The notes below the pieces were generated by a model. The model saw only the letters and a list, made by a program, of their open reading frames with translations. It did no database searches and was not told where the DNA came from. A DNA stretch of 64,000 bases, from positions 62,001-126,000 of the forward strand of contig NZ_MWWT01000008.1 of the NCBI RefSeq assembly GCF_002259705.1. Direction: 5' to 3'. This DNA is from Alloscardovia macacae (GTDB lineage Bacteria > Actinomycetota > Actinomycetes > Actinomycetales > Bifidobacteriaceae). Below are positions 8,660 to 18,713 of the stretch, piece after piece (the stretch's first letter is position 1; every line of letters begins with the position of its first letter). The position numbers were made by a program, and so were the translations under genes.

Positions 8660-9694
8660 CTACTCTTCGGAGGATTCCTCTTCGGTATCCTCCGAAACAT
8701 CCTCTGCATCTTCGAGGATTTCAGCTATGCGCCTCTGCTCTGCAGTAGGCTTTTCGCGTGGAGGACGTGGCACGAGGATAATCTCATCGTTATCATCCAC
8801 AGTAGGCGCAGGCTGAATCCACAGGGTGGATGGTTCTGGCGGCTCTATATCCGAGTGCTCGCCACAGCCATGGTCGAGGGAAACCACACGGCCGTCATCC
8901 TGGCTCCACTTATTCGCGCACACGCCGAACATAGTGCCGAGCTCACCTTGAATCGGGACGAAGAAGCCACATGTCTGGCAGGTCTTTCCCTCCGCTACGC
9001 GTGTAGATAGAGACTTCGGACCATGAGGACCAGAGTACCAGCGGTCGGCTGTCTGAGCGCGCCCCACTGGGGACAGCACGCGAGAGCGCGCGAGCGCAAA
9101 CTCATCGACTATCTCCTGCTCTTCTGACGCTTCACCAGTCTTTCGAAAAGACTCATCATCGCTGGATTCGACGGATTCAGTGGAGGAAGAATTGACCTCA
9201 GAAGAAACTCCCCGCTCTAAACGCTCATCTTCAGCATCCGTACCCAGCACATCCGTCGGAGAGATATCCTCCGGACGAATCCGGTCCTTCCACGGAATCC
9301 AGGCAGGAGCCAGAAGCGCTTCGGAAGTCGGCAGGAGTGAGGACTCATTCACAGTCCAGCGCTCAGCCTCCACATCATGGTAGAGCGTCACAGACCACTG
9401 CCAGCCTTCATACCCCTTCAGCTCCGAGGAGAAACGGAAGTCCACCACATTCTCAGCAGCGAGCACAGCCGTCACGAAGTCTCCCACGTGGTCTGCCACA
9501 TCCGCCAGCTCTTCGAGCGCTGCCCGGGCCATAGCTACCGTCGCATCATCGACTGGAACGACAGCCTGGTCAGCAACAGCCTGGTCAGTGGCAGTCTGCT
9601 CGGCAGTAACCGGCTCTACAGCAGGCTGCTCACCTGCAGTCTCCTCGCCACGAGCATCGTTCTCGAGAGCACCCTCTTGCGTCATTTCCGTCAT
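8660..9694 (-). CDS. DUF3027 family protein
   Basis: 344 residues. The N-terminal 45 residues are low-complexity (Ala/Glu/Thr/Gln, with repeated DQAV). A conserved middle follows (LADVADHVGDFVTAVLAAENVVDFRFSS, GWQWSVTLYHD), with an acidic Ser/Glu-rich linker. A C-terminal CQTCGFF - GVCANKW - DHGCGEH segment looks like a metal-binding Cys cluster. This is the layout of the actinobacterial DUF3027 family, which commonly sits beside a cold-shock gene as here. The function is unknown; the Cys cluster and the neighbour suggest a nucleic-acid-related role, which is only inference. Confidence 0.8.
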   Translation of the reverse strand: MTEMTQEGALENDARGEETAGEQPAVEPVTAEQTATDQAVADQAVVPVDDATVAMARAALEELADVADHVGDFVTAVLAAENVVDFRFSSELKGYEGWQWSVTLYHDVEAERWTVNESSLLPTSEALLAPAWIPWKDRIRPEDISPTDVLGTDAEDERLERGVSSEVNSSSTESVESSDDESFRKTGEASEEQEIVDEFALARSRVLSPVGRAQTADRWYSGPHGPKSLSTRVAEGKTCQTCGFFVPIQGELGTMFGVCANKWSQDDGRVVSLDHGCGEHSDIEPPEPSTLWIQPAPTVDDNDEIILVPRPPREKPTAEQRRIAEILEDAEDVSEDTEEESSEE

Positions 9695-9739
9695 GTTCTT
9701 ACCCTACTTAGTCTCTTAGTCTCTTACTAGTCTCGAAAA

Positions 9740-10129
9740 CTAGTCCTGAACGTCGAAATTATCCGCCACAGCACGCAGCACCTGCACGAGCTTACGAGCG
9801 TCGCGCGAACGAGGATAATGCCCATGACGTAAGTCATTCCCAGCAGTATCCAGCAGCTTAATCACATCTTCTACGATAGCAGCCATATCCTCCGGATGCG
9901 GACGCGTGGCCTTCACAAGCGATGGAGCAGGAGTGAGCAGCTTCACATCACGCGCCTGAGCTCCACGCGCCGTTTCGATGCGCGAAAACTCCACACGCGT
10001 ACCCTTACGCACGCTCTTCGCTCCCTCCGACAGCGCAGACATAGACATGTAGACGCGCTCACCTTCATCGGAACTTATAAAAGCATACTTATTCTGCGCG
10101 TCTACCCATACTACTTTTCCACTCGGCAT
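9740..10129 (-). CDS. Cold-shock-domain protein with degenerate RNA-binding motifs
   Basis: 129 residues: a cold-shock domain at about 1-65 (MPSGKVVWVDAQNKYAFISS) plus a 60-residue C-terminal extension containing TRPHPEDMAAIVEDVIKLLD. The usual RNP1 KGFGFI is NKYAFI and RNP2 VFVH is VYMS, so aromatic residues that stack on RNA are partly lost. AAAGG lies eight bases before the ATG. It is followed, 45 bp downstream, by the DUF3027 gene, a conserved pairing. It probably binds RNA or single-stranded DNA weakly or differently from classical Csp proteins. Confidence 0.85.
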   Translation of the reverse strand: MPSGKVVWVDAQNKYAFISSDEGERVYMSMSALSEGAKSVRKGTRVEFSRIETARGAQARDVKLLTPAPSLVKATRPHPEDMAAIVEDVIKLLDTAGNDLRHGHYPRSRDARKLVQVLRAVADNFDVQD

Positions 10130-10372
10130 TTTCGAAACCTTTTCATCCTTCTCGTCGTCTCACTTCAGGCACGCCCCGTGCATACCTGCTCTCTTAGTCT
10201 TCCTGCGCTGGGCCTTCCTGCGCTGGCCTGGCGCAGCTCTGACCTTCAGCGCCGACCTTTCAGCGCAAGTCGTAGAGCTCATAAGCCCTAGAACGCGCCG
10301 GCTGTACAGAGTGCAGAGTACAGAGTGCAGACCGTACAGCCGTTCCAGCAGTCGTTCTATCAGACCTACATT
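10130..10372. other. Gene-free stretch with direct and inverted repeats downstream of the kinase gene
   Basis: CTTCCTGCGCTGG is repeated in tandem near 10200-10230. CGGCTGTAC (10299-10307) and GTACAGCCG (10334-10342) form a 9-bp stem whose 26-base loop is itself two copies of a 12-bp unit (AGAGTGCAGAGT-like). No T-run follows, so it is not a typical intrinsic terminator for the kinase gene, although it may serve as one. No gene was recognised here. Confidence 0.5.
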
Positions 10373-12676
10373 CTACCGCGAGCGACGGGACGAGTCACGC
10401 GACGCGCTTTTTTCGCTCGCAGAGAGCGAGATTTTTATCTCCGTCGTGGGGAGGATGTCTCGTTCCATCTCACGGGCTGAACGAGCCTCGCGAGCCGAAC
10501 GAGCCTCATGAGCTTCCCGAACCGAACGCTCAGTAACACACTCAGCCCCGCGCCCAGCAGAAGAACGCCCCGCAGAAGAGCGCCCAGCCGTGCGCCTGCG
10601 CTTTCCGAAGATGGCCGGCGCCGTATTCTTCTCACGCAGCTTCTCCTCAGCCGGATCATTCTCGCGGAACAGTGTCGTCTGCGAGATAGGCAGCACCACG
10701 GTAAACGTGAGACCGCCACCAGGAGTGGCCGTAGCACAGATGAGACCATGATGAGCCTTTACCACAGACTGTGCTATGGACATACCCAGTCCCGTTCCAC
10801 CCTTTTCCCGAGCGCGAGACGGGTCAGCTGTGTAGAAGCGTTCGAAGATGCGTGCGCGGTTCTCTTCACTCATACCAGGACCATGATCGCTAATGCGGAT
10901 GACCACATATTCCAGCGCATGCGCATGCTTCATCAAGGAGGACACGTCGTCGAGGAACATGTTTAAAGTCTCCTGTGTGGATGGCAGTGTGGCGAAGTCG
11001 CGCGCATCCATCCTTGCTCCGACCACACTTGCGGCCACTTCTACCGGTGAGTTTGCTGGCGTATAGCGGTGGATATTCCCTATGATGTTCGTTATCACCT
11101 GCCGCATACGTACAGGATCTCCGCCCGCGCTGATGTCTGGTAGCTTTCCTGGAACGAAGGTGAGAATGTCCCCCTCATTTCCTTCATTCTGCTCGTCTGT
11201 GGCGTCGTGCATGTGGTCATGCGCCCCAGCGGCTCGCTCCTGTGCACCCGCCGAGCGCGCTTGAGCTCCCGCCTCGCGCACGGACTTCAGCACACTTCCC
11301 GCTTCGAGGTTCAGCCGTCCGAGTGTAATGACACGTTCCGGGTCGAGAGCGTGGAGGTCTTCCACCGAGTCCGCCAGAAGGTTATGGACTTTTATGGTCT
11401 GTGCGAGGTCTATGCCACGCCCCTCGTCGAGCCGCGCGAGGCTGAGGAGGTCTTCCACGAGCGCGGACATGCGTGAGCTGGATTTATCGATGTGATCGAT
11501 GACCATGTCCGCACTTTCCACCGGATCCATTCCGGGCGCGTTTCTCTGCATTTTATACAGTTCCGTGCTTCCGTGGATGACGGCCAATGGCGTGCGCAGT
11601 TCGTGCGAGGCGTCCGAAACGAACCGCTTCATCTGGTTCGTTACTTCTTCCTGCTTTTTAAAGCTGCGTTCGATGCGTGAAAGCATCGTGTTCAGCGAAG
11701 CGGACAGAGAGCCTATTTCCGTGTTCTCCGGCACTTTATCCACGCGCTGAGACAGATCCCCCGCTGCTATCTTCGCCGCCGTATGTTCTATACGTTTCAG
11801 AGGGCGAAGTGAGCGACGAATGGCCAGGAACGCGAGGAATCCTGCGGAGACCACGATGGCCACAGCAGCCCATACGAAGTAGAGAGTGAGAGCCTGAGTC
11901 GTTTCGTTTACATCGAAGAGGGACAGGCCCACATAGGCGATGAGCTGCTCGCTCGTGCTCGCATTCACGAACTTAATAGCCACCACTCGCCACGGTGAAT
12001 ATGCCATTTTCGCCTCATAATCATTCAGCGAGACTTTATCTGCTATATCCACACTCGCCGGAACCGTCACAGGCTCATTAAAATCGAAGTTCGCATCCTT
12101 ACCATCATTTCCTTCCGCAGGAAGTGTAGGAATGGATATGACACCATCATGCGCTATAGGCACGAGTGGCATGCTCACGATGTTATTATCCGCATCGCGG
12201 ATTTGTACGAAATAATCGGCTGGACCGAGGTTCTGGTTTCCTGTGGTCGAGTACGGCTTCGGACGGCCCTCTGGAGCATGAATCTGACCGTTCTGGCTTC
12301 CACTCTGCCCACTCTGCCCACTCTGTGAGCCCCGGCTGAGGTACTCCCGTAAGGATGGCGCGTTATTTTTCGGCGTCATGTCCGTGCTCGGATTCTGGGT
12401 GCTGTCATTCACCGAGCTGCTCGCATTCTCATTTTGCAGGAAACGCAGATTATTCACCACAAGAGTGGCCTGACGCATAATCTGCGTATCCATCTTCTGG
12501 AGAAGCGCCGAAGAGACGAGCTGCTGGGAAGCTATCACCAGCACAGAACTCGCTATGAAGAGAAACGCGAGAACCACTGCCACGAGTCTCGTGGTCAGTG
12601 GTATGGAACTTAACTTCCACTTCAGCTTCGCACGTACAGTAGTGCGCTGAGTGGTATCTTTCGTTACGTGTGCCAT
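10373..12676 (-). CDS. PhoR-like sensor histidine kinase
   Basis: 767 residues. TM1 is at about 28-52 and an extracytoplasmic sensor domain of about 200 residues contains a Gly/Ser/Gln-rich patch (SQSGQSGQSGSQ). TM2 is at about 265-287, followed by HAMP (IRRSLRPLKRIEHTA). HisKA has the phospho-accepting His near 358 in SDASHELRTPL. The ATPase domain has an N box (NIIGNIHRYTP), DHGPGM and GGTGLGMSI; an insertion between HisKA and the ATPase core contains Ala-Gly-rich AGAQARSAGAQERAAG. The last 75 residues are a very basic Arg/Ser/Ala repeat tail. It lies 60 bp downstream of the response regulator gene and forms one operon with it. Confidence 0.95.
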   Translation of the reverse strand: MAHVTKDTTQRTTVRAKLKWKLSSIPLTTRLVAVVLAFLFIASSVLVIASQQLVSSALLQKMDTQIMRQATLVVNNLRFLQNENASSSVNDSTQNPSTDMTPKNNAPSLREYLSRGSQSGQSGQSGSQNGQIHAPEGRPKPYSTTGNQNLGPADYFVQIRDADNNIVSMPLVPIAHDGVISIPTLPAEGNDGKDANFDFNEPVTVPASVDIADKVSLNDYEAKMAYSPWRVVAIKFVNASTSEQLIAYVGLSLFDVNETTQALTLYFVWAAVAIVVSAGFLAFLAIRRSLRPLKRIEHTAAKIAAGDLSQRVDKVPENTEIGSLSASLNTMLSRIERSFKKQEEVTNQMKRFVSDASHELRTPLAVIHGSTELYKMQRNAPGMDPVESADMVIDHIDKSSSRMSALVEDLLSLARLDEGRGIDLAQTIKVHNLLADSVEDLHALDPERVITLGRLNLEAGSVLKSVREAGAQARSAGAQERAAGAHDHMHDATDEQNEGNEGDILTFVPGKLPDISAGGDPVRMRQVITNIIGNIHRYTPANSPVEVAASVVGARMDARDFATLPSTQETLNMFLDDVSSLMKHAHALEYVVIRISDHGPGMSEENRARIFERFYTADPSRAREKGGTGLGMSIAQSVVKAHHGLICATATPGGGLTFTVVLPISQTTLFRENDPAEEKLREKNTAPAIFGKRRRTAGRSSAGRSSAGRGAECVTERSVREAHEARSAREARSAREMERDILPTTEIKISLSASEKSASRDSSRRSR

Positions 12677-12736
12677 GCGTCAGCTTTCTGTTTTGCGAGA
12701 GGCTCCTACAGTTTCTAGCGTGCGTTCATGCCCCAC

Positions 12737-13468
12737 TTAGTCGCGTGGCTCACGAATCATATAGCCTATACCGCGCTTAGTGAGAATGATAGGGACTACC
12801 TTCTGCTCGTTTCCATCTTCATCCGTATATGTCACGCCATCTATCTTCTTGCGCAGATACGAGATATAGGATTCCACTATGGCTGCATCTCCGCCCCAGT
12901 CATACTGCCACACGTGGTCTAGAATCTGTGCCTTACTGAGCACGCGACCTTCATTATCCATGAGGTAGCGCAGCAGCTTATACTCCGTAGGACTCAGGTC
13001 TATGAGCTCCCCGTGGCGAGTCACATCGTGGGAGTCCTCATTAATCTCGAGGTCGGCCACGCGGATGATAGGATCATTCTCCACCTGGTCCTGAGTACGC
13101 CTGAGGATAGCACGGATTCGTGCCACTACTTCTTCGAGGCTAAATGGCTTCGTGACGTAATCATCTCCACCTACGGTTAAACCCATCACCTTATCCTGCG
13201 TATCATCGCGCGCAGTAAGAAACAGAACTGGGGCATCTATCCCCTCCTGGCGGATACGGCTGGTCACTGTAAAGCCGTCGATGTCGGGCATCATCACATC
13301 CATGATGATGAGGTCTGGATTCGTGCTCACTATAGTCTCTATCGCTTCGGTACCATTCGAAGCAGTCACCACGTCGAATCCAGAAAAACGCAGTGATGCA
13401 GACAGCAGCTCTCGGATGGATGGCTCATCATCCACTACTACTAAACGTGCTTCTTGATTATTTACCAT
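12737..13468 (-). CDS. PhoP-like OmpR-family response regulator
   Basis: 243 residues: receiver domain (VVDDE, phospho-accepting Asp57 in IIMDVMMPD, conserved TKPF Lys) and a C-terminal winged-helix domain ending in YLRKKID - TKRGIGYMIREP. The receiver segment FLTARD - GLTVGGDDYVTKPFSLEEVV closely matches mycobacterial PhoP. The start at 13468 begins the receiver fold; longer readings add unrelated sequence. No Shine-Dalgarno is seen, but CATACT ends six bases before the ATG, so the mRNA may be leaderless. The gene is divergent from a WXG100 gene across a region with OmpR-type direct repeats (13561-13627), which it may bind. Confidence 0.95.
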   Translation of the reverse strand: MVNNQEARLVVVDDEPSIRELLSASLRFSGFDVVTASNGTEAIETIVSTNPDLIIMDVMMPDIDGFTVTSRIRQEGIDAPVLFLTARDDTQDKVMGLTVGGDDYVTKPFSLEEVVARIRAILRRTQDQVENDPIIRVADLEINEDSHDVTRHGELIDLSPTEYKLLRYLMDNEGRVLSKAQILDHVWQYDWGGDAAIVESYISYLRKKIDGVTYTDEDGNEQKVVPIILTKRGIGYMIREPRD

Positions 13469-13560
13469 ATTTTCAGTATGGCAGAGGTATCTGAGAATTT
13501 TCTGAGAATGAACTGTAGATTCGTGAAATGTCTCATACGCACTCACATCCTGTGGATAAC

Positions 13561-13627
13561 TTATCCACCTCCCCGTCGAACACGGCGTGTTTCCACATCG
13601 GGTCACATATGCTCCGCACGCTGGACT
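13561..13627 (+). promoter_or_regulatory. Copy A of a promoter element shared by both WXG100 loci
   Basis: Copy A contains CCACC (13565), AACAC (13579), CCACAT (13593-13598) and TCACAT (13603-13608), then a -10-like TGGACT (13622-13627). From 13592 to 13627 it matches copy B (22953-22988) at 30 of 36 positions, and the similarity extends about 30 bp further upstream with small gaps. The (C/T)CACAT pair has a 10-bp period. A perfect DnaA-box-like TGTGGATAA (13551-13559) lies just upstream. Downstream, before the ATG at 13733, the leader has the direct repeat TATGCCGCGAT/TATACCGCGAT (13680-13690, 13697-13707). Confidence 0.65.
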
Positions 13628-13732
13628 TTTACTCTTTAGTCGCCGTAGGCTAAGAGCTACTTCCTCGACATCGAAAAAGTATGCCGCGATAAAAGGTATA
13701 CCGCGATGGAGAAAAAAGAAAGGACCACCCTC

Positions 13733-14020
13733 ATGCCACAGTATCACGTAAATTCAGAGGAGATTCAGCAGGCCAGTATAGCTGTGTATCACTCTATAGA
13801 CCAGATGCGTACAGCCGTTCAGGCCATGTATACGAACCTCACAGCCTTGGAAGGTTCCTGGCAGGGCTCAGCTGCCACCCAGTTCGAGTCTGTCATCCAG
13901 CAGTGGAGAACATCTCAGCATGCCATGGAAAGCACCTTGCAAAATATTCAGCAGGCGCTCAGCCAGGCCGCTGCTGTTTATGCAGATGCTGAAGTTCAGG
14001 CCAGCCAGCTCTTCAGCTAA
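13733..14020 (+). CDS. WXG100 (ESAT-6-like) protein
   Basis: 95 residues, the standard WXG100 size. Two predicted helices flank the turn motif WQG in EGSWQGSAATQF, and the second helix contains a repeated Gln/Ala pattern. No signal peptide. WXG100 proteins are exported by type VII secretion as helical-hairpin dimers. The start at 13733 has AAGGA nine bases upstream; an in-frame ATG at 13706 gives nine more residues but no ribosome site. It stands alone, divergent from the PhoP-like regulator gene and ended by the hairpin at 14050-14105; no secretion ATPase gene is in the window. Confidence 0.93.
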   Translation: MPQYHVNSEEIQQASIAVYHSIDQMRTAVQAMYTNLTALEGSWQGSAATQFESVIQQWRTSQHAMESTLQNIQQALSQAAAVYADAEVQASQLFS

Positions 14021-14049
14021 AACCAAGCCCCACCTTTCGCCAAGAACGA

Positions 14050-14105
14050 GAAAGCCTCGCATCGTTTCGCCTTCTCGAGAGAAAACGAAGCGATGCGAGA
14101 CTTTC
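14050..14105. terminator. Bidirectional hairpin between the WXG100 gene and groEL
   Basis: GAAAGCCTCGCATCGTTTCG (14050-14069) pairs with CGAAGCGATGCGAGACTTTC (14086-14105) at 18 of 20 positions, with a 16-base loop. It sits between convergent genes and is the likely terminator for both. Confidence 0.8.
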
Positions 14106-14180
14106 TTATGCGCAAGGCTATAAGCTTTGCTCAGCTTACCAAGCCTTGCTCAGTAAGGACTAGACGTACTCAGACCAGTT

Positions 14181-15815
<1,635 letters not shown>

Positions 15816-15858
15816 TCACACGGAGTGTTATCAAAATCTAGAAGTCGAGTTTTCAAAA

Positions 15859-15879
15859 CCTGAGTCCCAAGCACTCAAC
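15859..15879. promoter_or_regulatory. HAIR element (HspR operator) upstream of groEL
   Basis: CCTGAGT, seven bases, ACTCAAC: 12 of 14 positions match CTTGAGT-N7-ACTCAAG, with one mismatch in each half. It lies between groEL and the LytR_C gene, on the upstream side of groEL. Confidence 0.7.
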
Positions 15880-15968
15880 TTTTCTTCCCTAAGAGTAACA
15901 CCTCCTCGGAAGAAAACGCTAATTTCCGGAAAGGTGTTTTGCCTTAAGCCAAAGCCGAATGGCATTCT

Positions 15969-16688
15969 TTACTGCTGGCTCATCAGCACCACAGCTATGT
16001 TTCCCTGCCCGAGGCTCGCTACTTGCTCTACATTCGAGATTCCGAGCTTCGAGGCGACTTCTTCAGCGGTGGACTTATCCGAGTTTTCCACATACCATAC
16101 GGTGTTCGCGCTTGGCAGGGTGGAACGGTTCGTCGGATTTGCTGCTGTTACGTTCGAGTATCCATCGGACGTCAGTACAGATGCGCGACGTGCCGCATAG
16201 CCAGATACGCCTGTTCCGTTATACACGGTGATGGTACGCGTCTTATTTACCGGCTGCGCAGCCTGCTGAGCCTGCGCGCTCTGCGCGTCTTGCGTAGTAG
16301 TGTTCTGCTGGCTCTGGTCTGTGGTGCTGGACGTCGTACTATTCGTCGTCGACGATGCGTTCGACGAGTCCGCCGAGTTCGTACTGCTCGACGCGCTCGA
16401 GTTCGACGAGCTCGAAGAGTTCGATGTCGTAGACTTCGATGCATTGCTCGCCTTGCTGCTTGCGGCCGTGCGCGAGCTTGAGGTTCCTGGCAGCCAGTTC
16501 AGCCCGTTCGAGCCGAGCCATCCGTTCGTCCACGTCAGGAATGCGAGGGCGCACAGGGCCGCCACGAGGATGGCTATGATGTACGGCTTGAGGCGCGCGA
16601 GTACCGTGCGCTTTCCGCGGTGTGCGCCGCCGTGCTGTCCTGCATAATGATCGAACTCGTCGCGTGGATACGCATGTGCTTGTGCCAT
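15969..16688 (-). CDS. LytR_C-domain membrane-anchored protein
   Basis: 239 residues. A short cytoplasmic His/Gly/Arg-rich head is followed by one membrane helix at about 33-55 (YIIAILVAALCALAFLTW), then a long Ser/Asn/Thr/Gln-rich linker (about 70-150). The C-terminal LytR_C domain (about 155-239) starts TITVYNGTGVSGYA and contains NTVWYVEN. LytR_C domains occur on or beside LytR-CpsA-Psr cell-wall enzymes; here the catalytic LCP domain is absent, so the protein is probably an extracytoplasmic partner in envelope assembly. The start at 16688 has GAAGGAG five bases upstream. It is transcribed away from ung. Confidence 0.85.
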   Translation of the reverse strand: MAQAHAYPRDEFDHYAGQHGGAHRGKRTVLARLKPYIIAILVAALCALAFLTWTNGWLGSNGLNWLPGTSSSRTAASSKASNASKSTTSNSSSSSNSSASSSTNSADSSNASSTTNSTTSSTTDQSQQNTTTQDAQSAQAQQAAQPVNKTRTITVYNGTGVSGYAARRASVLTSDGYSNVTAANPTNRSTLPSANTVWYVENSDKSTAEEVASKLGISNVEQVASLGQGNIAVVLMSQQ

Positions 16689-16786
16689 AACTGCTCCTTC
16701 ATGTACTGTGCACCATTCTACGTAATGCCCTGCACACACGTTTCGCTCTGGTTTTTTCCCGCCAATTTTCGCTCGAACTTACTAGT

Positions 16787-17500
16787 ATGGAAGCCATGAC
16801 GTCTTCACTCCCACCGCTTTCGAGCATTATTCACCCCTCGTGGGCTCAAGCTCTCCAGGATGTAGAGCCTCAGATTCACGCTATGGGAGATTTTCTTCGC
16901 GCTGAGATATCCAGCGGACAGCAGATCCTACCTCCCGGCCACCAGATTCTCAGGGCCTTTACCTACCCCCTGGATTCCGTTAAGGTTCTCATCGTCGGCC
17001 AGGACCCCTATCCCACTCCCGGCCACGCAGTGGGCCTCAGCTTCTCGGTCGCCGCGGACACTCACCCTATCCCGAAGAGTCTCATAAATATATATAAGGA
17101 GCTTACGGATGATCTCGGCGTTCCTGAACCATCTACAGGAGATCTCACCCCGTGGGCAGACCAGGGAGTAATGCTTCTGAATAGATCACTGACCGTGCGT
17201 GCTCATGCAGCGAATTCGCATCAGGGTAAAGGCTGGGAAGCCATCACAGAGGCAGCCATTCGTGCTCTGAATGACCGCACGAATCCAGCCACAGGTCAGC
17301 CACTGCCTCTCGTGGCCATCCTCTGGGGTGCACATGCACGCAGTCTTAAGCCACTGCTTACTCACGCAGCCATCATCGAATCACCTCATCCGAGTCCACT
17401 TTCCGCTTACCGTGGTTTCTTCGGCTCGAAGCCTTTTTCCCGCACGAACACCGCCCTCGAGCACCTCGGTGCCACTCCTATAAACTGGACGCTTCCTTAA
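16787..17500 (+). CDS. ung: Uracil-DNA glycosylase
   Basis: 237 residues, family-1 UDG. Motif [15 protein letters not shown] carries the catalytic Asp, LLNRSLTVR and HQGKGWE follow, and motif [14 protein letters not shown] carries the catalytic His. It removes uracil from DNA in base-excision repair. The start is placed at 16787; an ATG nine bases downstream is a possible alternative and neither has a convincing Shine-Dalgarno sequence. A small hairpin (17504-17524) follows the stop codon. Confidence 0.95.
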   Translation: MEAMTSSLPPLSSIIHPSWAQALQDVEPQIHAMGDFLRAEISSGQQILPPGHQILRAFTYPLDSVKVLIVGQDPYPTPGHAVGLSFSVAADTHPIPKSLINIYKELTDDLGVPEPSTGDLTPWADQGVMLLNRSLTVRAHAANSHQGKGWEAITEAAIRALNDRTNPATGQPLPLVAILWGAHARSLKPLLTHAAIIESPHPSPLSAYRGFFGSKPFSRTNTALEHLGATPINWTLP

Positions 17501-17503
17501 AAT

Positions 17504-17524
17504 TCTGCACATATTCTGTGCAGA
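17504..17524 (+). terminator. Short hairpin after ung
   Basis: TCTGCACA and TGTGCAGA form a perfect 8-bp stem with a TATTC loop, directly after the ung stop codon. The following T-run is poor, so termination strength is uncertain. Confidence 0.55.
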
Positions 17525-17584
17525 TTCCTTAGCGATGCGCGTAAAACTACGCATTCTTACTCCTCATCCCGTAAGGTAAAAGTT

Positions 17585-18667
17585 ATGTCACTTTTTTCGA
17601 ATTCATCTGAAACCCCGCTCCCACCGCTCCCGAATCCAGTACCAGCGGCGCCAGCACTCCAGCAGCCAGCTGCCACCCGCACTCCGGAGAATCCTCAGCA
17701 CGCCATGCAGCTCGCCCAGCGCATGCGCGAGCGCTTCTCTCAGGGCTTGGTAGGCCAGGAGCAGCTGCGTGAGTCTCTTATTCTTACGCTCATAGCCGGC
17801 GGTCACATCCTCATCGAGTCCGTCCCAGGCCTGGCGAAGACCACGGCTGCCCGTCTGCTCGCTTCCTGCGTTTCTGGCACGTTTAAGCGCGTCCAGTGCA
17901 CACCAGACCTCATGCCTGCAGACCTCATCGGCACTCAGGTCTTCGACTTTGCTTCTCAGAAGATGATCACGCAGATAGGCCCTGTCCACGCGAACATCGT
18001 CCTGCTGGATGAGATTAACCGTTCGAGTGCGAAGACGCAGTCTGCCATGCTCGAAGCCATGGCTGAGGGCGCTACGACCATCGGCGGCGAGCGCATCAGC
18101 CTGCCTCAGCCTTTCATGGTCATCGCTACGCAGAATCCTATCGAGGAAGAGGGTACCTATACTCTTCCTGAGGCACAGATGGACCGCTTTATGATGAAGA
18201 CCATCATGACGTATCCGTCGTCTCAGCAGGAAGTGGCCATGCTCTCGCTTCTGGGGAACCAGTCGAGCGATACCATGAACTTCGAGCGCGATGAGACGCA
18301 GTCCATTACGCTCAGTGATGTGGCATATCTGCGTTCTGCAGCGCGTAGCGTCCACGTGAGCGAGGATGTGAAGAAGTATGTGGTAGACATCGTTTCGACG
18401 TCCCGCGGTGCTGGAACTCGCCCTATTAAAGGCCTGTCTTCGCTGGTACGCTTGGGCGCTTCTCCTCGCGCATCCATAAGCCTGCTTCGCGTCGCACAGG
18501 CTCAGGCGCTTATTTCTGGTCGCGATTACGTTATTCCAGAAGATGTGAAGTCGCACGTGCACGACGTTCTGCGTCACCGCATTCTGCTTACTTTCGAGGC
18601 GCTGGCAGACGGCATTACGGCAGACCAGGTCATCGACACTATCGTTTCGACCGTGCCTGTTCCGTAA
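17585..18667 (+). CDS. MoxR-family AAA+ ATPase
   Basis: 360 residues. About 45 proline-rich N-terminal residues precede a MoxR core: Walker A ESVPGLAKTT, the IGTQVFD insert, Walker B VLLDEINRSSAKTQ, ATQNPIEEEGTY and the C-terminal lid. MoxR ATPases act as chaperones for VWA-domain proteins. This one heads the classic run MoxR, DUF58, small membrane protein, two VWA proteins, all co-directional with short gaps. AAGGT lies about seven bases before the ATG. The substrate of this machine is unknown; the WXG100/hydrolase pair follows the same cluster. Confidence 0.95.
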   Translation: MSLFSNSSETPLPPLPNPVPAAPALQQPAATRTPENPQHAMQLAQRMRERFSQGLVGQEQLRESLILTLIAGGHILIESVPGLAKTTAARLLASCVSGTFKRVQCTPDLMPADLIGTQVFDFASQKMITQIGPVHANIVLLDEINRSSAKTQSAMLEAMAEGATTIGGERISLPQPFMVIATQNPIEEEGTYTLPEAQMDRFMMKTIMTYPSSQQEVAMLSLLGNQSSDTMNFERDETQSITLSDVAYLRSAARSVHVSEDVKKYVVDIVSTSRGAGTRPIKGLSSLVRLGASPRASISLLRVAQAQALISGRDYVIPEDVKSHVHDVLRHRILLTFEALADGITADQVIDTIVSTVPVP

Positions 18668-18713
18668 GCGTCGTTTTTATGCCAATTCTCCCGCTAGCTA
18701 AAGGATCTTTTTC

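Noticed and set aside
13551-13569. DnaA-box-like 9-mers (TGTGGATAA, TTATCCACC; also TTATCCACA at 22950)
   Set aside because: Only two or three per site, no AT-rich unwinding region and no dnaA/dnaN/gyrB genes; they fall inside the shared WXG100 promoter element and are better explained as part of it.
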